Source: an uncultured Verrucomicrobia subdivision 3 bacterium (GTDB lineage: Bacteria; Verrucomicrobiota; Verrucomicrobiia; Limisphaerales; UBA11358). From it: a stretch of DNA of 47,540 nucleotides. The notes below the pieces were generated by a model. That model made no database searches. It was not told where the DNA came from and saw only the letters and a program-made list of their open reading frames with translations. Of this stretch, positions 1 to 9,183 are shown in pieces (the first letter of the stretch is position 1; every line of letters begins with the position of its first letter). Position numbers and translations under genes: made by a program. The stretch is from NCBI GenBank assembly GCA_903884535.1, contig CAISEZ010000013.1, forward strand, positions 1 to 47,540, written 5' to 3'.

Positions 1-199
1 CCAACGTCAAAAGCTTAACACAGCTTCGGATTCTGGCTTGTCACCAATTGTGGTTACATGGTGGGGACAAGATACGGCCAGTGTTTTTGCGGGAATTCTG
101 CAATTGGCCGGAGTTTCGCCTTCGCGATGCCGTTGGTCCAGATCGCAAACTAAGCGCGGGATTATTCCCAAAAGCCATGCAGCCCGGTTGCCGGCAGAA

Positions 200-3100
200 C
201 TACGGTGCCAACAGCCACGGATTCACTTCGATCTGGTAATAGCGCGGCGCGTTGGTGAGCGCGTCAAACACTGAGACGCGAGCCTGCTGATAGTTGTCCG
301 TGCCGGCGGTTGGATTGTAAACCTGCGGCGAAGTGAAATTGGTCAGCGCTAGCCAGCCGGGCTGAAGAAAATTGGTCTTGTAATAGACGTAGTTGGTGGC
401 CCGAGGAATCGTGGTCCATTGCAGGCGCACCGAGGGCGGCGGCCGGTTGGTGACGACAATTGTGAAGTTCAATTGCTGCGGCACCAAAAACGGTGTGGGA
501 TCCAAAGAGTTCACCGTGCCGTCACTGTCGGAATCATAGGTTCCGCTTTGCGCCAGCGCGGCATTGACGGTGTTGGTCACGCCCGGCGGATACACCAAGT
601 TGGTCGAGCTGTAGTAACCGACATAGGTTGGCATCCAGCGAAAATGATTGGTGTTCGCAAAATTTAATTTTTCCGCGACCGACACGCCGTTCTGTAACGC
701 CTGGGCATAGTAGATGACGGTATTGGGAGCAAAGGTGAACTCTTGAATGTTTCCCGATGCCAGGTTGGTGGCCTGGTCCAACAACACCAGACAGTCCACG
801 TAGATTGCGTTGCTGCTGCTGCCCGTGCCGCCAAAATGGATCCGGCTGCTGGTGCTCAAGGGATCCAGCACCAGTCGGCCCAGCGCCACATTGTTGGAAT
901 AGCCGGAATTGGAGTAACCACGGTCCACGCCGGGCCAAGTGTTGTTGACTACGTAATTGGCCAGCGCAATGTTGGTAATTGTCGTGCCCAGCAAGTCACC
1001 CGTGACCGGTTTGATGGGCAGGTTGAAGCCGCCTGCACCGCTCAGACTGTGAGCGCCGCCGACCGTCCAGAAACTGTTGTTGGTCGGATTCGGTCCGGTA
1101 TCCGTGAGCGAATTGGTTACCTGCAACGTCAAAGAACGGCCTGACATCACCAGATTGCTCGTTAACAGGCTGCCGGTCGTGATGGAAATGTCGCCATTGG
1201 CCGTGATCGAGCCGTTAGTGATGGTCGCGATCTGAGAATGCAGGAGGAAATTTCCAATGCCATTGGTAATAATGCCGCTGCTCAAAAAATTATTGGCATA
1301 GATGGTCGAACCTTGATTCGCGATCAATCCGTTGTTGATAACGGCGCCGTAACTGGTGGCGGCGCTGCCGAGTTGAACAAAACCCAGCGACCGGAAGGCA
1401 CCATTATTGGTGAACCAAAGCAGATTAGGCAATTGACCGAAGCCAGTGCCGAAATTGGCGGTGTTTCCCCAGTTCAATTCGCCATCCACCGACGTCGCGC
1501 CGTAACCCGGAACATTGGTGCTCAAGGTCAGGTTTTGGGCGTCAATAAAAACAGAACCGAAAACATTCAGCGTGTCGCTGATGACCAAGCTGTTGGTGGC
1601 GTGCAACCGCAACGTCTGCACCTGCGGCGGCGTCGTCGGCGTCAACTGGCTGCTCACGAGCAACACCCGGTAGTCCGTGGTGAAGCCAAAAGCATCGGTA
1701 TTCGTCCAGCGCGTGCTCCAGGCTGAAACCGAGCCGCTCCAGGCGGGAATCCCCGCCGCCAGCAGATTGCTGATCGTCATGAAACCATTCGTCACCCCGA
1801 GGCTGATATCCGAAAAAGGTGAATCAATCTGCGCGCCGTCACTGCCATCATATTGGTTGGTCGCGATCAATGACATGTAGTTCTGGCCGGTAATGGTGGC
1901 CTGGGTCAGGTTCAAATCCTTGGTGGCCGTGATCTGGATCCGGCCGGTCAAATTGGTCAGCGCCCCGCTAGGATTGTAGGCGGTCTTATTAGTGGCCACG
2001 GTGGTGGAAATCAACTGGGCATTGAAATAGGAATAGCGATTGGTGATGGTCTGATTCGGGAAAATATTCGTAAAGCTGCTGGTCGTCGGACCGGCCAAAA
2101 GTTCGGTGGTGGACGGGGTGAACGTAAAATTGTCCGGTATGCCGCTGTTGGCCCCGCCATTGCCGCCATACAGAAACACATTGGTGGACGCCCCCAATAA
2201 ATAGTCGTCAGTCAGATAAAGATAGTTTGAAACTGTCTGACCCGTGGCCGGGTTCAAATAGGAACCAATCCATTCCACATCCACACCGCCATTTCCAAAC
2301 AAAAAGCTATTCGGCGGTTGAAAATAGACATTCGTCGCCATGTTGGCGCTGTTATCCATGAGGAAGACGGCCCGCACAATCGCATTGCTCGGCCCGTTCG
2401 CCCGCACATCAAAATAGGAAGCGGAGTTGGTAAGGTTCAAATAGTTGCTGACTAAAATACCGCCGCCGACCGGCGTCCAACCAGAAAATGATGAATAGGC
2501 ATAATTCGGCCCCAAATCAATGCCGGGATTCCAGTCTTGATTGGTGTCCGTTCCAAAAAAGCCCGTGGCGTTGAAGTTTTGACTGGAGTTGAAAAAGTTA
2601 AAAAACAGTCCGGAACTGGTGAAGATTTGACCCAGAACACTACCCTCAATTGTCAGCGTGCTGCGAGAAAAATCCGCGCCCTGCCCGGTGAATTGCATCA
2701 GGCCGCTGGCCCCCACATCCACTACGCCGGGGTTGATGATGTTGGTGGCAAGCACCGAGAACATCCCAATGCTGGTTTGGGCAAAGATGGTAACCCCAAA
2801 CGACAAGCCGGAAAACGTCAGGATGTTGTTCCCCGTATTCGTCGAGTCGCAATAGATGGCGCCGGGATTGTAGAAAGTGTCGGCCATCAAATGCTGGTTG
2901 TTCAGGTTGGTGACCTGCTGATCAAAAGTGAAACCGCTGCCAACGCTACCATAAGCCAACAGAAACGAGCTGGTGGTAATCGGGCTGTTGGCCTCCATGG
3001 TGCCGTTGTTGGTATAGAACAAGGTGTTCAGGGTTTCATACATTTCCGGACTGGCGGTATAAACATTATAGCTGACACTATAATCGCTTTCGTTGTCGAA

Positions 3101-3283
3101 CGCCCGGGCGTCAATCACCGGCGGTGGATTGCCAGGAACCGTGTAAGCAATGGGGGAAAAGTTCTGATAAATCGGATCGGTGGCCATCGCCACGCCCGCC
3201 ACGATCAGGCTCAAAAACGCACAGAGCACCGGCCATTTCATCAAACGGTTCAGCGAATAGAGTTGGTAGTGAATGCCGTTCAT
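200..3283 (-). CDS. Large secreted Asn/Thr-rich beta-structure protein
   Basis: This protein of about 1027 residues has no function I can name. The N-terminus carries a hydrophobic export signal ending near VAMA, and the body is very rich in Asn, Thr, Gly and Ser with recurring TN dipeptides. That composition is typical of extracellular beta-helix or adhesin-like proteins. Near the C-terminus an Asp-rich stretch (DSDSDGTVNSLDPTPF) resembles a calcium-binding thrombospondin type 3 loop. The last ~90 residues form a module that resembles the end of the protein at 6200-8200. The chosen ATG at 3283 overlaps the stop of the upstream gene as ATGA. An ATG at 3241 would give a cleaner signal peptide, and the frame is open back to another ATG at 3307. 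It is the last gene of the long minus-strand run that starts with the pilus-like genes. Surface adhesin or secreted structural protein is inference. Confidence 0.75.
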   Translation of the reverse strand: MNGIHYQLYSLNRLMKWPVLCAFLSLIVAGVAMATDPIYQNFSPIAYTVPGNPPPVIDARAFDNESDYSVSYNVYTASPEMYETLNTLFYTNNGTMEANSPITTSSFLLAYGSVGSGFTFDQQVTNLNNQHLMADTFYNPGAIYCDSTNTGNNILTFSGLSFGVTIFAQTSIGMFSVLATNIINPGVVDVGASGLMQFTGQGADFSRSTLTIEGSVLGQIFTSSGLFFNFFNSSQNFNATGFFGTDTNQDWNPGIDLGPNYAYSSFSGWTPVGGGILVSNYLNLTNSASYFDVRANGPSNAIVRAVFLMDNSANMATNVYFQPPNSFLFGNGGVDVEWIGSYLNPATGQTVSNYLYLTDDYLLGASTNVFLYGGNGGANSGIPDNFTFTPSTTELLAGPTTSSFTNIFPNQTITNRYSYFNAQLISTTVATNKTAYNPSGALTNLTGRIQITATKDLNLTQATITGQNYMSLIATNQYDGSDGAQIDSPFSDISLGVTNGFMTISNLLAAGIPAWSGSVSAWSTRWTNTDAFGFTTDYRVLLVSSQLTPTTPPQVQTLRLHATNSLVISDTLNVFGSVFIDAQNLTLSTNVPGYGATSVDGELNWGNTANFGTGFGQLPNLLWFTNNGAFRSLGFVQLGSAATSYGAVINNGLIANQGSTIYANNFLSSGIITNGIGNFLLHSQIATITNGSITANGDISITTGSLLTSNLVMSGRSLTLQVTNSLTDTGPNPTNNSFWTVGGAHSLSGAGGFNLPIKPVTGDLLGTTITNIALANYVVNNTWPGVDRGYSNSGYSNNVALGRLVLDPLSTSSRIHFGGTGSSSNAIYVDCLVLLDQATNLASGNIQEFTFAPNTVIYYAQALQNGVSVAEKLNFANTNHFRWMPTYVGYYSSTNLVYPPGVTNTVNAALAQSGTYDSDSDGTVNSLDPTPFLVPQQLNFTIVVTNRPPPSVRLQWTTIPRATNYVYYKTNFLQPGWLALTNFTSPQVYNPTAGTDNYQQARVSVFDALTNAPRYYQIEVNPWLLAP

Positions 3284-6189
3284 TGGATGATAAGAGTATA
3301 GAACCATTGCACCGACCGACCTAAAGAATCGGTCAGTTGCAGCGTGATGTCAAATGTGCCGGCAACCGTGGGCGTGCCGGAAAGCGTGCCGCCGGAGGAA
3401 ACCGTCATCCCGGTCGGCAAACTGGTCGCCGACCAAGTGAACGGCGGGCTGAATGATCCGCCCGTGGCGGTGAAGGTCACGGACGGATAAGCGGTATTGT
3501 TCGTGCCATTGGCCAGACTCGTCGGTGTGATCTGAACCAGAATTTCGTTTTGCAGGTTCTGGATGCTGTTGCCGTTGGGATAAACCACCGGGAGGTTGGT
3601 GGAAGAATCATACGAAGCCCACGCCAACACCGGCAGGGCCGTGAGTTCGCTCAAAAACTGGTTGGTGGTCAAAAGATAGTCCGCCAAACTGCCGTTCGAG
3701 AAAGCGTCCCCAATCTTGTTAAAGCTAAAAGTCACGGGCGAATTAATGACGCCGGGACCGGCCAAGCCGGGCAGCACATTGGCCGTGTCATACGAAATAT
3801 TCCGCGTGACGGTGCCGTTAAAAAACGTGTTCGCCGCAATTTGGTTGTCCGCGGCAAACACAATATCCGGCTGGGTGATCACGCGCCGGTAATACTCGGT
3901 GACAGCTTGACTGTTGGTGATCTTGACCATTGAGTAAAAGTTGGTGATCGGCTGGAAGAACTGGCCGATCAGTGAATCGTAGTTCGCCCGCACAAACTGG
4001 ATGCGTTCGATGCCCTGACGCAACGCCGGGCCGGGGGTTGCCAACGTGCAGACGATGGGTTGAATGATCAACAGTCGATTGGTGTAATAAGAAATGGTCG
4101 TGACTGAATAAAGCGACCCGACTGTGGTTGAATTCGTCGGCACTGTAATGGAAGTGTTGGTAACCCCCACCTTGGTGATTGACTGAGTAGAAACAATGGA
4201 ATAACCACAATTCCAAGCTGCCGGCACGATGAAGAAATCTCCGGATACTGTATTTGCCAGATAGTTTGTCTGGAATATATTGGTGCAAAGCGTGCCGTCA
4301 ATCCCGTTTGAACAGGCACCTATGTTGGTAATAATCAGGGTGGTCAAGGTTGTGCTGTTGCTGGAGAGAATTTGAAGGTTGGCAAAACTATCCAGATAAT
4401 TGGTCCCGACGGTCGGCACCACATTCGTGGCAAAAACCAAGGCCGGCTCGCAAACTCCCGGAAATACCGCATAGACACGATTGGTGTAAAAAAAGATGGT
4501 GTTTTGTGAATACTGGGCCGCTCCCAATGAATTGGTGGTGCCAGTGGCGGTCAAAACATTAGTATAGCTGGCCACTCTTTGAACCGACCCCGTGGCCAAA
4601 ATGGAGTAGCCGCACCAGTTGGTCGGAATGATGAAAAAGTCGCCACTGATGCTATTGGTCAGATACTTGGTTACGGTCGTCACATTGGTGGCCTGCGGAC
4701 TGCCATACGGCGCGCCAATGAGATTTGTGACGGTGATAGTTTGAATCGTGACCTGATTGCTTGGGGAATAGGTATTGGTCAGAATATTAGCAAATCTATA
4801 GGTATAAGTCGGAACATAGGTGAAAGTATAACCATTGGTCACAGTCACCACAATGGGCGGCGACCCGTAAGGCGACCCAATGCTGTTGGTCAGATAGACG
4901 AACACCACCGGGTTGGAAAAGGTAATGAGACCAGTGATCGTCGAACTTGCAATATCCAAATTAGGATATAAACCCAGCAGCACTGCCGGGGCATCCGTCT
5001 TCGCCTGAGACAAAAAGAGGCTAAAGTCAAAACTCGACAAAAACGCGAGGTTTTGCGAATAGTTTGTCACGGACGGTCCCGGCTGATTCGTGTAGTAAGC
5101 CGTGACATTGGTCGTGTTTAGAAAGTAATAGTTAGTAACCGTAGTGTTTATGATCAGCCCCGGATACAAAGCCTGCAAGGTGGCCGGGTCATTGGTCAAA
5201 GCCTGGGACAAGAACAAACCCAAAGGCAGCGTGGTGATCAATTGTTGCGGCGAAAGATTAGTGATCTGCAACAAGCTGCCGGCCGCCGCGTTTTCGGTCA
5301 CGACGTTGGCGGCATTCATCAAATACCGCAGCCCGCCCACGTCATCTCGCGTCAGGCCGGCGTAGTAGCCGCCGATTTCCAAACCGGAATATTCGGCGCC
5401 AATAACAAATTCAGACGCAATACCGCTAAAATTATTGGCGGCGACCGCCGTGTAATCCATCGCCTGCAACGGGTCCACAGGAATGGGCGCGGCTATGGCC
5501 AGCGTGGGATTGCCCGAGCATATTTCAAAAATTTGATAAGTGAAAAGCTCGTTGTTGACGTAGGAAGAATATTGAATCTGCGTCGGCGAGGACGGGATGA
5601 TGTCAAAATTTCTTTGAATAACCAGATAGAGAGTGGTGAGCGGACAGCCGGGCGGAACCACGCGCTCGGCCAAGGTCCAGGTAAACCGCTCCGGATCCGT
5701 CAAACCCATTGTTTCCACGAGCAGATGCAGGGTCACCGATTTGACGTCCGTCAAAAACAGGGCCTGCGCTTGATAGTTTAAATGCTGTGAGGTGAGCGGA
5801 AACTCGGACAGGTCGCTGCTGTAACTGCTCACATTGGTCAGACTATTCATGATAGCAAAGGCGCTGTCCGCCGCCGCCATGCCGTTGGAACCGAAGAAGC
5901 CGCTATAGCTGGCATTGTAGGCGTAATAGATCACCGGATCATTGCGCCGGAAACCTTCACCGATATTCTCCGGCCCGCCAATGTCACCCAAGGCCACCGG
6001 CCCACCCGGAAGAAAATTATTCTCCTGATAAATATTATTGTTGTAACCGATGATGAGGGTCTGCCACGCGTTGCCCGTAAAGCCGCTCAAGGTTTGCGCG
6101 TTGGGTCCCAGCAAAGCGAAGCCCCAACCAGCCTGCAGGCCGGCGACGAGCAGGATAACGGATAAAAATCGTTTGATCATTGGCTGCAT
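3280..6189 (-). CDS. Large exported protein with tandem repeats and C-terminal Ig-like domain
   Basis: This 969-residue protein begins with a signal peptide (MIKRFLSVILLVAGLQAG). Much of the middle is Asn/Thr/Tyr-rich and built from internal duplications. One pair begins GDFFIIPTNWCGYSI and GDFFIVPAAWNCGYSI, and another contains LFLSQALTNDPATLQALYP and LFLSQAKTDAPAVLLGLYP. The last ~80 residues (FTATGGSFSPPFTWSA, then LPTGMTVSSGGTLSGTPT) match the putative Ig / He_PIG-type domain common in secreted bacterial proteins. Few Cys occur, and they are concentrated in the GDFF repeats. A second ATG lies at 6180. Ten bases separate this gene from the upstream one and the downstream start overlaps its stop, so co-translation is likely. 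Surface or secreted protein is inferred; the specific role is unknown. Confidence 0.75.
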   Translation of the reverse strand: MQPMIKRFLSVILLVAGLQAGWGFALLGPNAQTLSGFTGNAWQTLIIGYNNNIYQENNFLPGGPVALGDIGGPENIGEGFRRNDPVIYYAYNASYSGFFGSNGMAAADSAFAIMNSLTNVSSYSSDLSEFPLTSQHLNYQAQALFLTDVKSVTLHLLVETMGLTDPERFTWTLAERVVPPGCPLTTLYLVIQRNFDIIPSSPTQIQYSSYVNNELFTYQIFEICSGNPTLAIAAPIPVDPLQAMDYTAVAANNFSGIASEFVIGAEYSGLEIGGYYAGLTRDDVGGLRYLMNAANVVTENAAAGSLLQITNLSPQQLITTLPLGLFLSQALTNDPATLQALYPGLIINTTVTNYYFLNTTNVTAYYTNQPGPSVTNYSQNLAFLSSFDFSLFLSQAKTDAPAVLLGLYPNLDIASSTITGLITFSNPVVFVYLTNSIGSPYGSPPIVVTVTNGYTFTYVPTYTYRFANILTNTYSPSNQVTIQTITVTNLIGAPYGSPQATNVTTVTKYLTNSISGDFFIIPTNWCGYSILATGSVQRVASYTNVLTATGTTNSLGAAQYSQNTIFFYTNRVYAVFPGVCEPALVFATNVVPTVGTNYLDSFANLQILSSNSTTLTTLIITNIGACSNGIDGTLCTNIFQTNYLANTVSGDFFIVPAAWNCGYSIVSTQSITKVGVTNTSITVPTNSTTVGSLYSVTTISYYTNRLLIIQPIVCTLATPGPALRQGIERIQFVRANYDSLIGQFFQPITNFYSMVKITNSQAVTEYYRRVITQPDIVFAADNQIAANTFFNGTVTRNISYDTANVLPGLAGPGVINSPVTFSFNKIGDAFSNGSLADYLLTTNQFLSELTALPVLAWASYDSSTNLPVVYPNGNSIQNLQNEILVQITPTSLANGTNNTAYPSVTFTATGGSFSPPFTWSATSLPTGMTVSSGGTLSGTPTVAGTFDITLQLTDSLGRSVQWFYTLIIQ

Positions 6190-6199
6190 ACAAATTTAA

Positions 6200-8200
6200 T
6201 TATCGCAAAAGCACCAGGCGGTAATAGCCCACCGAATTGCCGCCGACATAAAGGGAGTCGCTGGTGCCAGCCGCAAACCGCGGCGACCCGACATTGCTCC
6301 AGGCGGTGAAATTAGTTGTCATCTGCACCTGATAGGTCGCGCCCGGCTGGGTATTCCAGTTCAGGAATAAGCCCTCGGAAGTGCGCGATAGAGTTTGCTT
6401 CAGCCAGGTGGTTGAATCCAGCGGGTTGCCACCGCTCACAAATACATTCAGCAGGCTGGGGCCACCGGCAACCAGCGGCGCATTGGGAGACGGCCAGTAA
6501 GTCGTCGTGTAGTGGCTGTTGTAATAGCCGCCAAAGAACTGCGCCATCCATTCGTAGGGAACACCATACCAGCTGAGTCCGCTCCAAGTGGTGCCGCTGG
6601 CGGAGGGGGAAATCGGCGAGCGCCGGCCATCCGTCGTGGTATAGTCCACTTGAAAAGAATGCGTGCTGTTCGTGGTCAGCCCGTTGATCGCTTTCATCGT
6701 CCATTGGTTACTCGTCACGGTCGCGGTCGGCGTGCCGGCCCCATCCACATAGACTTCGAAATTGGAAACAGAAATGCCGAGCAGATTGGGCCAGGTCACC
6801 ACCAGTTGCGGCTGATAGACATTATTGCTGACGATAAACGGCACCCAGACATACGGAGCGGACATCGCTGACAACACGGCGGAGGCGTTGACGTAACGCT
6901 GGGCATAGAGGTCAAAGCTATTGGCTCCGCCCGTGTAGCCCGTCCAGACGGTGAGAAACTGATTCACACCATCCGATGCGACCACCGGTTGCATCTGTTG
7001 GCCAATGTAGGTGGTGTTGACCTTGGATTCACTGCCGATCAATGAACCATTGGCATGGACTAACTGGCCAAAGACACCTTCCCGCGATCCATCCTGCCCC
7101 ATGCTGGTCCAAGTTATCAAATAATCCAAACCGATGGAACTAAGTCTGGGCGCATACTGGTCGCCAACAATGTGCGTGTTAACCCGCACCGCCGAACCAC
7201 CAACTCCGGTGCTGGAAAATGGCCGGGCATAAACATCCCAGCTATTCGTGGGATTCGCAGAATCATTGGCGCTCCAAGCCACCAGAAAGCTGCTGTCGGT
7301 GGCAGCAGCCACGGTGGGATTCGCGCTCGGATTGGAATCCGTATTAACCAGGAATTCATTGCCAACGGGCGTGCCGCTACTGGTGTAGAGCCGGCCATAG
7401 ATGTCCACGCTGGGTTTGGCAATCGTATTCGCGGTGGTCATGGCCCCACTGTTCACGTTATTGGTTCCCAAGTTGGGGGCCAACAGCCGTTCCTGCTCAG
7501 AAACCCAAGTCACCACAAAACCACCGTTCGGCAGGGCGGCAATGGACGGCGTGCGCTGATTGTAACTGGTAAACTGGTTGATCAAAAATTCGCCGCCGAC
7601 CTTCTGTCCCGACTGCGTGAAAATCTGGCCGTAAACATCCTGCAAACTGGTGGCACTGGCCTGGTCGAAACTGCCCCAAACGACAACGACGTTGCTGTTA
7701 TTCAAGGTGGCAACCACCGGATTGATTTGAAAATGATTGGTGAAAGTGTTGACCAGAATATCTGTGTTGCTGACAAACGTGTTGGTCGGCGTCAGAAACT
7801 GCGCATAGATATGTTGAAAGCCTTCCACGCCCCCCTGCCAGACAAACACCGCGCCGCCGTTTTTCAGTAAAGCCACCCGAGGATTTTCCTGGTCGTTGGG
7901 GCCGGTCTGGTTGACCCGGAACGTGCCCAAAGAGCCAGACAACGTGCTGTCCACCCGGCGGGCGCTGATGCCCCAGCCGCTGCCGTCGGTGATGTTGTCC
8001 TGCCACACGACAAAACCGCCGGCGGGGGAAATCGCCGCGTCGGGAAACATCTGGTCGCCGGGCAGCGAGCCGATGATGGCGTATTCGGTGCCGTTGGGAT
8101 TGTAATAATTGGTCTGCGCAACGACGGAAAAGGTGCCCGCCAGCAAGGTCCCAGCAAGGCCGACGATAAATTGTGAAACGCGCGCGGTGTTGAGCATCAT
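6200..8200 (-). CDS. Secreted protein with seven propeller-like repeats
   Basis: About 666 residues. After the signal peptide (hydrophobic core FIVGLAGTLLAGTFSVVAQ) there are seven consecutive units of roughly 50-75 residues. Each unit has the pattern P-x-V-A-x-L-x-N-G-G-F-V-V-x-W, then D-V-Y-G-Q or I-Y-A-Q, then G-x-E-F-x-V-N. Seven such units suggest a seven-bladed beta-propeller. A fibronectin-like stretch and a short C-terminal module (GLFLNWNTQPGATYQVQ, then a tail with YYRLVL) follow. Starts at 8299 (ATG) and 8305 (TTG) are open in frame but would bury the signal peptide, so ATG 8200 (or the adjacent 8197) is preferred. It lies in the same orientation directly downstream of the nuclease gene. 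Ligand binding or adhesion at the cell surface is inference. Confidence 0.75.
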   Translation of the reverse strand: MMLNTARVSQFIVGLAGTLLAGTFSVVAQTNYYNPNGTEYAIIGSLPGDQMFPDAAISPAGGFVVWQDNITDGSGWGISARRVDSTLSGSLGTFRVNQTGPNDQENPRVALLKNGGAVFVWQGGVEGFQHIYAQFLTPTNTFVSNTDILVNTFTNHFQINPVVATLNNSNVVVVWGSFDQASATSLQDVYGQIFTQSGQKVGGEFLINQFTSYNQRTPSIAALPNGGFVVTWVSEQERLLAPNLGTNNVNSGAMTTANTIAKPSVDIYGRLYTSSGTPVGNEFLVNTDSNPSANPTVAAATDSSFLVAWSANDSANPTNSWDVYARPFSSTGVGGSAVRVNTHIVGDQYAPRLSSIGLDYLITWTSMGQDGSREGVFGQLVHANGSLIGSESKVNTTYIGQQMQPVVASDGVNQFLTVWTGYTGGANSFDLYAQRYVNASAVLSAMSAPYVWVPFIVSNNVYQPQLVVTWPNLLGISVSNFEVYVDGAGTPTATVTSNQWTMKAINGLTTNSTHSFQVDYTTTDGRRSPISPSASGTTWSGLSWYGVPYEWMAQFFGGYYNSHYTTTYWPSPNAPLVAGGPSLLNVFVSGGNPLDSTTWLKQTLSRTSEGLFLNWNTQPGATYQVQMTTNFTAWSNVGSPRFAAGTSDSLYVGGNSVGYYRLVLLR

Positions 8201-8301
8201 TGGACGACGGTATGATAAACCAGCGCGGCAAGTTTGTCCAAAAATCACTTTGGTCAAACTCGCCGTCGCCATGTTGTTAATCCAGCTTCGCAAATTCATT
8301 T

Positions 8302-9183
8302 TCAAATCAACTCCACCTGCCGCTCCCGGCAGGATTCTTCCAGTGCCGCCGCCAGTCCCTTGAAACCCCAGCCGGCAAACAGTCCGCGCAATTGTTCGCG
8401 GTCCGGCGCCGCCGGTTTTAATTTCTCCGGCACAAATTCACACGGCACTTCGTGCAACCGCACCAGCGCCTGATTCCGGCGCACATCGTCCGCCGCCGCG
8501 CGCAAGGCCGTCCGCAGCCGTTCAGACTTCACTTCATCCAAGTGCGCCAGCAAATTTTGCACGGAACCAAATTGTTTCAGCAATTCGGCCGCGGTCTTCG
8601 GCCCCACGCCGGGCACGCCGGGAATATTATCCACGGCATCGCCCATCAGTGCCAGCCAGTCGGCCACCTGCTCGGGCTCGACCCCAGCCTTCGCGTGGAC
8701 CTGTTCCCGCGTCCACACCGCGCCGGTCTTGTCGTTCGGATTCAACAATCCGATCCGCGCCGAAACCAACTGCATAAAATCTTTGTCCGCGCTGGCGATC
8801 ACCACTTGCCAGTCTGCCGCCGCCGCGCGCCGCGCGAGACAGGCGATGTAATCATCCGCCTCGACGCCGTCGCCGCAAAATTCCGCCACGCCCGCCGCCG
8901 CGAGATATTTTCCGATCTCGTCAAACTGCGGCCGCAACTCATCCGGCATTTCTGGCCGCTGCGCCTTGTAGGCCGGCAGCGCCGTCATCCGTTCCGCACT
9001 CAAACCGCCGTCCCACACCACCACCAGATGCGTCGGCACCAAAGCCACCCGCATTTTCTCCAGCATTTTCACGAAGCCAAAAATGGCATTCGTAGGCTGG
9101 CCGGACGGCGAACGCAACGCGCGGATGGCGTGAAAGGCGCGGTAAGCGTAGGCGTGTCCGTCAACAATCAACAGCCGGTTCAC
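8302..9183 (-). CDS. Stand-alone 5'-3' exonuclease / flap nuclease (Pol I N-domain type)
   Basis: This 293-residue protein matches the 5'-nuclease domain of DNA polymerase I as a free-standing protein, like the ExoIX/YpcP group. Visible motifs are the N-terminal metal-site Asp in LLIVDGHAYAYRAFHA, VVVWDGG, YKAQRPEMPDEL, the acidic EADDYIA, ASADKDFMQLV, and the helix-hairpin-helix region MGDAVDNIPGVPGVGPKTA. The acidic metal ligands therefore appear intact. Such enzymes remove RNA primers or 5' flaps in replication and repair, in the cytoplasm. Its ATG overlaps the secretin stop as ATGA, so it is probably translated with the pilus-like operon. That is an odd place for a replication nuclease. 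No polymerase domain follows. Confidence 0.9.
   Translation of the reverse strand: MNRLLIVDGHAYAYRAFHAIRALRSPSGQPTNAIFGFVKMLEKMRVALVPTHLVVVWDGGLSAERMTALPAYKAQRPEMPDELRPQFDEIGKYLAAAGVAEFCGDGVEADDYIACLARRAAAADWQVVIASADKDFMQLVSARIGLLNPNDKTGAVWTREQVHAKAGVEPEQVADWLALMGDAVDNIPGVPGVGPKTAAELLKQFGSVQNLLAHLDEVKSERLRTALRAAADDVRRNQALVRLHEVPCEFVPEKLKPAAPDREQLRGLFAGWGFKGLAAALEESCRERQVELI

Noticed and set aside
1..199. Possible gene start at the left edge
   Set aside because: The short open frames there have no recognisable protein features; the stretch appears to be downstream flank of the first gene with only a weak GCCGG-type hairpin.
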